Assembly: GCA_004794655.1 (NCBI GenBank)
Contig: SMMW01000179.1
Span: 704,501 to 768,500, forward strand
DNA: 64,000 bases
Direction: 5' to 3'
DNA from: Marisa cornuarietis
Lineage: Eukaryota; Mollusca; Gastropoda; Architaenioglossa; Ampullariidae
A program made the translations under genes and the position numbers. Shown here in pieces: positions 12,615 to 25,900 of the stretch. The first letter of the stretch is position 1. Each line of letters opens with the position of its first letter. Under the pieces are notes generated by a model. That model was not told where the DNA came from and searched no databases. It worked only from the letters and a program-made list of their open reading frames with translations.

Positions 12615-15600
12615 ATGGCTGATGGCAAAGCAGAGGCAACAGAAGTCACAAAGTCTCCAGTGGGATCCAAAGTAAAGAATAAACATTAAAAAAAAAGTTG
12701 ACATATCTTGTTCTGTGTCTATCTTCCCCTCTGTGGATGTCATCTTTACAGTTATTTATATATATATAACTGCTGTTTCTTCCTATAAATACAGGGTGGT
12801 CTGGTGGCACAATAGTTAGCGCCTGTCACCAATACAGTGAAGGTTGAATGTCAGGCTCAGCTTTTGTCTGGGAACGCTGTTCGTTCTCTGCATGTTGCAT
12901 CTGTTTGCAGAGCTGGCTGCCTGGCTGTGATGAAGCCTTAGTGGCTGGCTTGGCATAAAACACCTTCTCCTCTATAAATACATATTGTGACCAAAGTAGC
13001 AAATATGCCAGTACCAACGCTAACTAGAGGTCTTAGTACCATGATTTACACAGTGTTTTCTACCTTTTGATGTGATAGCTAACATGTCATCATGCTGCCA
13101 CACCACCAGCTCCACTGATAACAGCTTATTAAAAGGGGATATAAAAAAATCTTTAACTCTTTTAAACAAATAATAAGTTTGGGAGAAATGGAGACATTCT
13201 GTTTTAAGAAGAGATGTGTGACTCTTGTCTTTTATATGCAGCTGGAGTCTCTGAGCCGTGAGGACCTCATAAAATTTGTTAAGAAACAGCTGTTACTTCT
13301 CCAGAGGGAACGTACAAAAGCTGAAGGTAGAGCATCATTTGGTATCAGTCATGTCTTTATCCCTCTCACAAAACAAAACATTTTTAATCGTCTTATTCCT
13401 GCCATATTGGTTATGATTATAGTCAGGATGGTTATGCATTCATCTTCTGTCTAGTGTTTGGTTTTGTTTCATTTACAAGTTAAATTTGGTTGCCATAATG
13501 ACTCATTAGATTAGTTCTTTCTCCTTGTTATTATTTATGGCGGGCGGTGGCGCAACAGTAAGCGCCTGTCACCAATAGGTGAGGGTTGGCTGTCCTGTGT
13601 TTAGCTCTTGTCCCGGGCACGCTGTTCTTTTCTTTGTATGTTTACAGGGCTGGCTGCCTTGCCCTGATATAGCCTTAGTTGCTGGCTCGGCGTATTCTAA
13701 TTCCCCCCCTCCACACACACACATATGCAGTTCCCCTTGTTATTTATACTGTTCATATCTAATATTATCAGTAGTGTGCTTGTCATGAAAAAAGTTTCTA
13801 CCAATCACCACTGTACCATATACAGTTCCCAGAAATCTCATTATTGCTATGATACACTGGTTTCTGTTGTTTTTTTTTTTAACTAGTGGTCAGTTTCAGA
13901 TCACAGTGAAATGAAATGCCAGCTATTCCAAATACAAACATAACTCCTGTCTAAGCAAAGGAGAAATGGAAAATAATTTTTGTGAATTGATTATTTCAGA
14001 ATAATTTGAACCTTGAGGAATAAATAAGGGTGGCTCAAAAAAGTTTCTAAAACAGTATACTAGATCAGAGTAGTTAAAAGCTTAATCTAGTTATAGTAGC
14101 CAAAACACAGAATGCTACAAAAATAAATTTGGGATGTTGCAGATTTGCAGAAACAACTAGCCAGCGCATTAGAAGTGTCTGGAAATAAAACAGACGACAC
14201 TGAAGTGCAGGTAAGTGCACGACTCTCCCCAGGGACCATGACCAGCCTTAAAGAAAAGTAGCATCTTTGCTCACTCAGAGCAAAAAGTTCAAGGTATTTC
14301 TATTTCAATGAGTATTTCTAGACTAGATGAAGATTTTATTTTGTGCAGGAACTGAAAAATCAACTGCAGACATTGACAGATGAGAGAGATGAAGCCATCA
14401 ATGCCTACAACACTGTGCAGTGTTCTCAAGAAGCATCTGAATTCAGGATCCAGGTAAATGGGATATTCAGGTGTAGGGTCAGAAGGGTTTTCCATTTCAG
14501 TTCATGTTTTGATGAATATCAGCCATATTGATGTAAGAAAGGCAGCCATTGTTGTCTTCAAACTTCAGAAAGTTGGTCCCCTTACCCAGTGGAGATTGAA
14601 ATTATTCTCAATCATGTATGGTATTTAAAAAAAATAGCAAAATAATTTTAGGTGAAGTGGTTGGAATAAATGAAGAGTATTATGGTGACTAAACTTCTGG
14701 GAGAATTATTTTTATCAGTATGTAATTAATAGTGCTTAACATAGACGTTTATTGTGGTAGGAACTGGAAAGACAATGTCTGGTGCAGGAAGAAGAAAATG
14801 TCCTTCTTCAGCAAAGATTCATCAAACTGGAAAACAAAAACAAGGTTCTCTTTTTTTCCCCTTTTGCTCCTGTTTTCTCCCTCCTTTCCCCCTCTTCCCC
14901 TTCTCTCTTTAGATCTGATAAAATGCTTATGAAAGTCACGCAAGAGCTTTACCTGTCGGGGTGGTCCACTGGTGCAACGGTTAGCGTCTGCTACCGATGC
15001 AATGAAGGCTGGCTGTCCTGTGTTCAGCTTTTGTCTCGGGCACGCTGTTCTTTCTCGGCATGTGACATCTGTTTACAGTGCTGGCTGCCTTGCCCTGATA
15101 TAGCCGGCTTGGCATAAAATGCTTTTTCCCCCCCTCCCCTTGCTTTATCTATCCACCTTGGTTATGCGATGTGATATTTGCACTGTTGTGTTTAAACAGG
15201 ACTATTGCATGAGCAAATTTTTGCATTTTAATTTGCTCACTTGTTATTATTTGTTTGTATTCTTTGCACATTTTATAGTAATAGTTTATCCAAGCTATTT
15301 GTAGCTGTGGTGAAAAAATTTAAAAATGTTCTTATTAATCTAAGATCTTGGAAACATCTATAAACTATTGCAGAAAGGTTTTCCTTTCTCTTTGCTATGG
15401 CTTATGTCAGGGGTCTCAAACTCAATTTACCCTGGGGCCGCTGGAGGTAGAGTCTAGGTGAGGCTAGGCCGTATCAGGTTTTCCACAAGAAAAGCTCTTA
15501 AAAAAACATTCCAATGTTATCAAATGTGTTTATTTTTTCATCTTATTTTGTGTTAAAAAATATAAATAAATTAACAAATTCGTAAGAAAAAAATAAATTA

Positions 15601-18600
15601 GTAATAAATAAAATAATAATAATAATACAGCAGATATAGAAGACTGAAGAAACCACATAAAGTTGTTGACTAGAGAAATGTTATTAGTATTATTATTCAG
15701 ATTCAAATGTTTGTATTAACAGTTCTTTAACATTTAACTTTCTGAACATGAATGGAACATTGAAATAAATTGTTTTGAACATGGCTTCTTCTGCCTACTT
15801 CTTGCTGCTAGAGATCTGGTAGCGCTTACTCTCGCATAGCCGAGCCACATTTGGCTTAAGGGAGGAAGCAGTTGAGACCCTCAGTAGGGCTTGAAGATGC
15901 TCATCTGGACCTGTACTTGGACATTGAAGTTCAAGGTAGAGAAGAGCTTTTCGCACATGTATGTGCTCCCAAAAAGACACATGGTCCGCTTGAACATTCG
16001 GGAAAGCACAAGGAAGCTGGGGGGGGGGGTAATTCTCTCAAAAATTGCCCGAGCTTGTCTGCTTTTCCTCTCACCTCCCTGAACTTGGCCTTGAGTTCAG
16101 AGTTGCACTGCAGCAGGTCAATGAGCTCTTTTTGAAGAATAGGAGGGGCATCTTCCACATCAAAGGAGAAGGGGTCCACAAAAATTTGAAATGTGGCTTT
16201 GTGCGTCTTGAAGTCTGCAAATCTGTGATCAAATTCCTCCTGTAGCTTCAAAATGACATCCATATACTCGTCACCACTCAATGGTGTGCCTGCATCCATG
16301 AGTGCCTTGCATGCTGGGAAATGGCAACGGTTTGTCCGAGAAAGCTGGGCTTTCCATAACATAAGTTTTGTAGATATGTCCTCACGTTGTCATATGCATC
16401 ACTGAGAAGTCGCCCCTGGCCTTGTAACTTTTTGTTCAGTACATGTGTGATATCAACAAAAAAAGCTAAGTCCATGAGCCATTTTAGATCACTTACCACA
16501 GGAACAGCAACCCCATTTTTCTTCATGAAAGCTTTCACTTCCGCTCTTAACTAAAAAAATCTCTTCAATATGTTTCCCCTGCTGAGCCAACGTACCTCGG
16601 TAAAGTAGAGCACATCCCCATATTCTGACTCCATTTCCTCTAAAAAAGCACGAAACCGTCTGTGCTTTAAGCCCCTGGATCTGATTTGGTTGATGCATTT
16701 CACAACGAAAGACATCACATTGTCAAACTTCAGTAATTTGCTGCAAAGGGCTTGCTGATGGGTAATGCAGTGCAGAGCAATGACCTCCTCCATACCTTCC
16801 TCTTCCAGTTTTTTCTTTGAACAAGTGCCACCAGTCCATTTTTCTTCCGTCATTGATGGCGCTCCATCAGTTGTTATTCCAACAAACCTCCTCCAAAGCA
16901 AACTGGCATTCTCAATGGCATCACACAGCTGGTGAAATATCTCCTGAGTGGTGGTCTGGCCATGCATTGGAATCACTGTGAGCAACTCCTCTATGACTTC
17001 AAAACTGTCATCAACACCACGGACATAGATTGCGAGTTGGGCAGTGTCGGTGATGTCTGTGGTCTCATCAAGAGCGACTGAGTATACACTAAAACATTTT
17101 GCTTTCTCACACAGTTGATCATAAATGCCACGTGACAGGTCAGAAATATGCTCTGCTACGGTGTTGGCAGAAAGGCTGATGTTGCTAAACTGACCTTTCT
17201 TTTCTGGACAGACAATACTTGCAGCCTGTAATATGCACATTTTTACAAATTCACATTCCTTGAATGGCTTTCCTGCTTTAGCAATCGTCTCATTAACCGC
17301 GTAGCTAGCTTCGACTGCTGCATCACTCTCTTTGGTTGCTTTCTTAAAGAAATCTTGTTGCCTCAGTAGATATGTTTTAAGATTAGCAGCCGGTTGACTC
17401 TGTCATCTCTCTGTATTTTGCATACTCTCAGCCCGGGGTAATGGCACAAGTTTGCAATAAGCCCGGCTGATGTCCCTACTCCGAGAGCAATATATATATA
17501 TACCCCACCGTGATTAGTAGGTTCATTCAGCTCCGCACACAACACTGAAAAGTGTCATTTGTATCAAACTTGGGCCCCACTAACATTAAACTTTGATATT
17601 GGGGTGGGGGCCGCAAACTATTGTCCCGAGGGCCGCAGATGGCCCGCGGGCTGCGAGTTTGAGACCCCTGGCTTATGTGTATGTTCTACTTTTAATTAAT
17701 AGCAGGAACCAGTGTAAAATACGAACCACTATTGTGCTTGAACATTAACAGTCATTAACCTGAAGTTTGCACTTGTTGATGGTATGGGTTTCTAATGTAT
17801 GATAAATGTTTACATGGTGAAGGATCAAAAATTCAGAGGACATCAGTTTAGATATTGACATTCTTAAGACAAAGGCAAAATCATTATTTCAGAAATACTG
17901 GAGAATAAACATAACCTAGTGATTAATGCACAACTGTGGAGTTGGATTTAGGCTTGCTTAGACTTGTTTCAGGGCTACTCCCACTTCCCACCCAACAGTG
18001 GCAGGAAAGGCAATCTGATTATAAGGGGAGGTAATAACATTGGAAGGAGAGGGTTTGGCTTCATCTTCCACATGCCATATCCTAGACTCGGTGGACCATG
18101 TTCACCGCACCAGTGGCCTGTAGTCTTTTTTGTGCCTTGACCAAAAATCCTATTACATCAAAAAATAGATTAAAATCTATTCTCTTGGCCTTCCCATTCT
18201 CTTGCAAATAAGACGGCTGCCTTAATGTTAGCATAGAATTTGGAAATGTATCTTTTAATTATGCTATTATTATAGAATACAGAAATTTATACTTAATTTT
18301 AAAAAAAGTGTTTATCAGACTATAATATAATTATTTCCACATTTTTTCAATGATATATAATATTATAATCACTATCTTTTTTTATTTCCTTCATGTAGGA
18401 GTTAACAGAACAGTTGGAATGCATGGAAATGAAAGATGCATCACTAAAATCCTCTCTGCAATGTATGCAAGAAGAGCAGGCACAACTTGCACAGCAAAAC
18501 AAGGTACTTTGCTCCAGAGTGAAAATTTTTGGAACACATACACACATACACACATGTATAGATCCATGATTCTCCTTAACTCACTGGAGTCGTGCCCCTT

Positions 18601-21600
18601 CATCACATGCCGTTCTCTCTGGACGCATGAATTTTTGTCATTTTCAGAAAATTGTAAAAATATCACCATGTAGGATATAGCTATGGATTTCGATTTGTTA
18701 GATAGATAAATATTAGTAGAATTCACATGTTTTTACCTGAATTCACATGAAGCTCGACTATTTTTACAGTTAGATATCCGGGAGGGTAAGTAAACGGTAT
18801 CCCATAAAAATTTGTTTTGGAGTAGACTAGACCACTCGAAACTAGGTCCTATGACCACAAATATGGCCCCCAACCCAGTTTATATGTCAGAAACACACGT
18901 GGAATGAGCATGTGCAACAATCACGTCGGTTTAGTCGTCATACAGCATCTTGAAATAAAGTTTGAGTGCCTTTTGCACTGAAAAACGTTCTTTGAATCGC
19001 CATTTTTGAAAGGCAGTGACTAGGCCTAGAAAATTCTAAATTTCGTCGAAGAAACAATCGAGTAAATAATGCCAAGGAAGGTAACTCTAGATAAATGATT
19101 CCTGAAGCGATTTCCGCAGTTAGCTCCCTTTTTTACCTATAGAAATCGAAGAAAAAAATATTTAACACCCTCCGTAAAACATCTTACGGAGCGACTTCAA
19201 CCGTTCACGCGGGCCTCCGTAAAACGCTCTACGGAGCGACTCCTATGAGTTAAGAAGAGGGTTGCATGTTCATTTATATTTGTGCACATATGTGCATGAT
19301 GAAAAGTGAGGTACAGCTTTTCATGATGTCACATACTACTCCATGATGATGGCACACGGCATGTACATGTTGTTTCCTTAACACAAGACAGTGAACTGGT
19401 AGTGAGCTTTCCTGCATATGTTGTGAACTGCCAAAAAAATTACTTAGATATCTTCAAAATTATATATGATTTTACATAAAATTCCCACACATGATATACA
19501 CTAATTATTCAGTATAACAGTAATGACCCATCAGTAAATGAAGGAGCATGGTTATATCAGTGGCGGTGTTCTTGACATGGAAAAACAGGCAATAGAGAAA
19601 TGTACATCGGCTACAAACAGTAGTAAGACATTAGGTCACTTGAGTTAAATTAAGGCATTTACAGATAAACATCAAATGTCAAATAGTTATCCCCTTTCCT
19701 CATATTGAGGGCTACCATCATTCCCAAGGTTCAGAGGTGTAATATTTTCTATTGTTCATATAATAACAATGAAAGTTTATCTAGCGCTTTTCCAATGATT
19801 TGCTCAGTGTTTTACATAAATAATATACAGACTGAATCACCAACAAGCATGCATCCATGTTTGCATATTACAGACATCCTTCAATAACAGATACCTGGTC
19901 ATACACAAAGTAAATTACGGACCCACATTATGCACGCTCATGGTCATGATAAGGTCTCAGCGAAGTCGTCGTTCTGAAAAGATGCGTCTTAAGGTACCAC
20001 TTAAAGGTGGTAAAGGAATCAGAGTGTCGAAGGCTGATGGGTAATCCGTTCCAAGTTGATGGGGCTTCGTAGGAGAAAGACTTCTGTCCGTACGTCTTTG
20101 TCTTAGTTAGTGAAACTCGAAGTAGCTTGGTGTCAGAAGATTAGCGAAGAAATCATGCTGGCGTATAGAAGGGAATGAGTTTGAGGAGGTACCGAAGACC
20201 AGGGGTGATATATGTTCATATCTAGATAGTCTGCAGATGAGGCGAGCAGCCTTATTCTGGATCCTTTAAATTCTGTCAAGAAAATACTTGGGAATTCCAG
20301 CTAAAAGAGAATTACAATAGTCCATCCTCGAGAACACAAAGGCACAGATTAGAGTTTTAGTTGCATCAGTGTTGAGATAATGACGAATGGAACTAATCCT
20401 ATGAAGTTCAAGGTAAGCAGTTCTGCAGACATGAGAAATATGCTGATGAAAAGTCAAACTCTGATCGAGAATGACACCCAAGCTGCAGACAGAGGGGAAG
20501 AAAGGAATAGTTGAGTTGTTTATAGACATAGATTGAAGTAGAAAAAGATGACTCATAAATGTCTTTGGATAAGTAAGCAGCAGTTAATAATAATAATAGT
20601 GAAGATTTTTATAGCGCATATTCACACTCGTAGAGAGCATGCTCTTAGCGCTTAAAACGGGGAAGAGACGTGGACTAAGTAGATACAGAACATAGGGGAC
20701 GAAAGAAAACGACAGTACTGACAAAAACAGATAACAAAAGGCATCAAGTAACAGGAACAGAGAAAAATAGTGATGGGTAAAGTAGCAAGAGGGAAGGGGG
20801 GGGTAAGGACTAGCATTGTGGACTAGGAGTAGTGCTCAAGGAAGAGGTGCGTTTTCAGTGCAGATTTGAAGGATTCAATTGTAGGAAGGTGGCGGATATG
20901 GAAAGGAAGAGAGTTCCATTGTTTTGCAGCACAGTAGCCAAAAGTCCTGTGACCATATGTTGTTGTTCTGGTGACAGGAACAGTCAGAGTACGGTTGTCA
21001 GAGGAAGAGCGGAGTTGTCTGGCCGGAGAGTAAGGGATGAGAAGTTCAGAGAAATAGTCAGGACAGGAGCCTGCAAAGAAATTAAAACACAGCACAGACA
21101 GTTTGTACTGGATGCGAGAACGGACGGGTAGCCAGTGTAGGAAACGAAGGAGAGGAGTGACATGGTCCAGTTTCCTTGCTCTAAGTACCAGACGTGCAGC
21201 GGAGTTCTGTACTCTCTGGAGTTTCTGAATGAGGGATGAGGGGCAGCCTGCCAGCAAGGAGTTGCAGTAGTCAAGTCGTGAAAGAACAAACGCACAGACA
21301 AGAGTGTTGGTGGCACGTGTAGAGAGAAAGTGACGGATGGCACTGATCTTACAGAGCTCATAGTAGGCAGACTGACAGACAGCTGTAACATGTTTATCAA
21401 GGGTCATGTCTGCGGTGACAATAAATCCCAGATTCCTAACAGATGACGTGAAGGTGATGTTGCTGTCGCCCACCTTGATGTGATTGGGCAGACTGACTAG
21501 TGAAGGTTGATGTCTTCTTCTATGGCACAAGAGGGCTTCCGTTTTATCATCATTTAGTTTAAGCTTGTTTTTACCATCCAGCCCTTGACATCACTAATAC

Positions 21601-22864
21601 AAGCTTCTAGAGAGCTAATAGCAGAGTGAGACTCAGCCAGTGGAATAGAACAGTAAAGCTGCGTGTCATCTGCATAGGACTGATGAGACACCTGGTGAGA
21701 CCGGATGCAAGATGAAAGTGGTTTAGTATACAGGATGAACAGGACTGGGCCAAGTACTGAGCCTTGGGGAACGCCACAGAAAAGTGAAGCAGGGCGAGAT
21801 GTCTGACCATCGACTACCACAGTCTGGGTCCTATCAGTGAGATAGGAGTTGAACCATGAGAGGGCAGGTCCAGAAATCCCGTAGAGGGTGTGGAGTCTGT
21901 GAAGAAGCAGAGATTGGTCTATAGTGTCAAATGCAGCAGACAGGTCCAGTAGGGTTAATGGAGAAACATCACCACTGTCAAGAGCAGATAATATGTCTGT
22001 TGTTCAGTCTTATTGTCATTTAGTTGCAGCCTGTTTGGGACCATCTAGGACTTGACGTCAGCTATGCATTCCTGTGTTTGTGTCAGTAGTCCAGTGTGTT
22101 CAGTAAGTGGAGCTGACTGATAAAGCTGTGTATCATCAGCATAACTCACTTATGACATGGCGTAACATAGCATCAGACAGAGGGAAGGTATACCACAACA
22201 AAGGTATTGGACCCAGGACAGACCCTTGTAGGAAACCCTATCTCAGGACAGAAGCATCTGAGTATACACCAGTCTGGGTTCGATCCATGAGATAGGATCA
22301 ACAGTAGGGTAAAGCAACATCGTGAATACCAGAAAGGTGCTGAAGTCTGTGTAGGAGTATAGAATGATCAAATGCAGCTGACTAGTCTAACAATGCCAGA
22401 AATGACACGTTGTCATCTTCAGCACTAAGGAGTAGATTGTTTACAATTTTTAGAAATGCAGATTCAGTACCATGGCCTTTTTTATAAGCCGACTAGAATG
22501 GATTAAGGAGATGATTTTGCTCAACGTGTACAATAAGCTGGGAAAGAACGATCTTTTCCAGAACTTTTGACAGAAAGGACAGGTTTGAAACTGGTCTGTA
22601 ATTGCTTAAGCAGTTGTGATCCAAAGATGGTTTCTTTATACCAGTACAATAGCCGACCTAAAGTTTAGAGGAAAAATGGCCAGGCGTGAGAGAAACATTA
22701 ATGATACGAGTTTTATGCAGTAACAGGACATCCAGGCAATCAACAAGCAGAGAGGAGGGAATAGGATCAAGTTCATGTGATTTGCAGCTGCTACTCAGAC
22801 AAATTTCTTTAACAAGCTGTTCACTAACTGGCTCAAAGCCACACAACTTAGGACCATTTTAGAC

Positions 22865-22917
<53 letters not shown>

Positions 22918-25900
22918 TTGATTTATATTGCGCAGGTATCCATTCAAAAGAATGCTCATTGCGCAGCAAAAGCAGAAGAGAAGAAAAAAATAAAACAACA
23001 GGAAAGTAAAAAATAATAAAGACAGAAATGGTGCTAGGTTGTTTAAGTCTGTCTTAAGTAAACAAATGAGTCTTCAGTCTTTTCCGAAACATGGTTGCTG
23101 AGGTGATGGTGGAGAGTGACGATGGCAGAGCATTCCACAGTTTAGGTGCCGTGTTTGTGAAGGCCCTGGCTCCAGTGTCTTCTTGTTTGTGTCTTCCACT
23201 GCAGGGAGACAGAAGCGTGACTGGGAGCCAGTGAAGGCTCTGTAGGATAGGGGTGATGTGCTCAGTGGACCACTTTGCAGGGGTGACAATCCTGGCGGCT
23301 GTGTTTTGAACTCTTTGGAGTCGATCCAACTGCGTAGCAGGTATACCCCACAATGCACTATTGCAGTAGTCTCATCTTGATATGATGGTAGCCACAGCAA
23401 GTGAGTTGGCAGCAGCCTGAGTCAGCATGGGCCGTAATCTACCTAAAGTCCTCACAAAGTAGCAGGATTTTACATGTCATGGTTACACATGGAGAGCTCT
23501 GCATCAATAAAGAGCTCTAGGTCCCGTACACAGTCAGCAAAGGCTATGGAGGTGTCACCGACCTGCACATCACTAATGCCAATCTGCTCCCTTCTGGCCC
23601 TGTATCTGACATAGATGAAGATGGAACAGCAGAGTTGAGCTTCTGACTTATCAAAAGTCTTATTGATGAAAAAAAATCATCATATTTCTGTGGGAGTTTT
23701 TGTGCAGGAGTGCAGTACCAGTTGTTTTTTCAAAAACACTGTTGCTACCATTAAATAACTGTTTTGTGGTTTTACAGACAAGTATTTTTTCAGAGTAGAA
23801 CATTGATGCTGAACGATGTCTGTAACATGATTCCTGGCTGCCTGAAAAATTTGATGGTGCACGGTGAGTCTAGTGACTCGCTAATCCCGCGCTGCTCGTC
23901 TCTATTCACATTTGGTTTCCAGAAGCTTAGGACCCCTGGCGATATTAGAAGAAGGGGGATGACTGGAGACAAGATGACAAGTCAGTGGGATGTGACTATA
24001 CAGCATAGTATGGAGAGTGCGGAACAGCTCTTTAATCCTGGATTCAGGCAGAATGTTGATGCAAAGGACGGCCTTAAGAGCCTCCATGTCTAATGAAGCC
24101 AGGCTACGTACTTCCTTATAAGCATGCAGTGTGATTGGTTTAGCAAGGTCCAGTGTGCACACCACACAAAAATGGTTCAAGGATAATACATGATCAACGG
24201 TCGACAACTTAAGAAGATAATCTCCTTCTCTGTAGGCCACCTAGTCCACAATATGACTCTGATTGTGAGTGGACTTTGAGACAGCCTGAGCTGGATTGAA
24301 TATTCCAATAATGTCGAGCACTTTCAACATGTAGAATTGTGTTGGTGTGTCAGAATGAAGGTTAAAGTCACCAACAATAAGCGATCCTTTCAAGCTGTTG
24401 GCATGCTCTAGGAAACCAGGAAATTCCTCGATGAAAAATGCGTCCGTGAGTTGATTGTTTGTGGCTGATGGCAAACGGTAGAGGCAAAAAGCGTTGATGT
24501 TACTGATCAAACCTGAATGACAGCTGTGCAAGTTCGAGTGAGGTATGGTTGAAGGGAAAGCTGTTTGTGAAGGTGATGTGTGGTAGCAATCAATCACATA
24601 CAACAAAGGTACTACCTCCTCTGCACGTTGTTGTAACACAAGGAAAGGAAGTGGTGGTGTAGCCAGGTGGGGCCAAATCACGACATTTTGCCTCATCACC
24701 AGCCTCTCAAAACCAAGTTTCAGTGATACAAAAAATATCTATGCCATTATCGAGAATTTAATCATTAATGGCTGACCGTTTCGCTCTTGCTATTGTTCCG
24801 AGCGACTGAGCATTGAACAACGCAACCTTTACGCTTGACAAATACACACTGTTGACACGAGTAATAGTCAATAGAATTAGATTGTAAAAAATCAGTTTTA
24901 CTCACTTCTTGTTTCAAGGAAGTCCAGCTACTAGTCCCAGCACTAATAACACAGATCTGTCTCTGCAACAGCCCGCACGATGCATGCAAACAGATGCAAG
25001 ATGGTAGCCGATACCGACACTTCTGATGGCATTGACAACAACAGGATCAAGGACGATTGATGGCATTGGCAGAAGCTGGTCTTGTGTATAAGAGAGACAT
25101 GGCACAAAGGCAGAAATTTGAACTCTGTGAGGTCCATGGCAGGAAAGGCTGTCACAACAGTGCACAATCATAGGGTCAAGCTGAAGGAGCAATGGCTGAA
25201 AAGGCGGGAAATAACAAACATGAATGCTCGTCAAATTTGCCACCAAATTCATCCACATGTAGTTCCCCTTGTAGAATGGCGTAAAATATATAGGAAACAC
25301 TGTCCCATCCATAAATGGCTGATATAAACACGACTGACTGCAAATCACACTCATAACATTCAAATACTACAATTTACAATTAGCTCACATGGGATGCAGT
25401 TGAACAACATAAATTGGAGTCTCTGGATAGTAAGTCTGAGCATGCTGAAACAGTCTCAAAACCATCCAGTGAACATGTAAATGATAGTGTGCCCAGAAGG
25501 AAACAGGTGTTGCCCTGTTAGGAGGAAAACTTAACCTTTACACTGAAGAAAAAATGTGTAAGTGCTCACTTGAAACTTTTGGCTGAAATCCACTTGCCTT
25601 CATCAGCAGCCTTAGGCTGAATGACAGGGGTGTATTCAGTGTGCACCACCCTGAGATGAACTGTTCCGAATTTAATAATAATGGTAATAATAGATTATTT
25701 GTATGGTTATAGTGCATCATACCAAGGCTCTGTGCGCTTTACATAAGAAATCTCATCTTTCTCTCCTCTTTTGCATGCAAACAGCAAGCACAGCACATTA
25801 CAACACAGACACAGATTTTGTGAAAAGAAAGATTAATGAAAGACATGTCACCATTTTCACAATCTGTCATGACAGGAAGGTACTTGCCATAGTGCATTCT

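Larger units (their letters stand above)
19720..25363 (-). mobile_element. Degraded non-LTR retrotransposon (endonuclease + RT), interrupted by two other LINEs
   Basis: Reading leftward on the minus strand, pieces of one element appear in order. First is an N-terminal segment with YTQDQLLPMPS near 25100. Next are an AP-endonuclease block with GDFNLHSDTPTQFYM near 24370 and a DHVLSLNHFCVVCTLDLAKP segment near 24170. RT segments follow: SHELDPIPSSLLVDCLDVLL near 22750 and FLPSVCSLGVILDQSLTF near 20480. The C-terminal part holds SSIRHYLNTDATKTLICAF, FSRMDYCNSLLAGIPK and KTHLFRTTTSL. Stops and frameshifts abound. Its RT is split by insertions at about 20583-21995 and 22862-23660. The type is jockey/CR1/Nimb-like by motif style; the clade is uncertain. 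It fills most of GCC2 intron 6. Confidence 0.75.

Noticed and set aside
22795..22998. Poly-histidine open frame on the minus strand.
   Set aside because: It is the translation of the (TGA)n microsatellite at the tail of a LINE.
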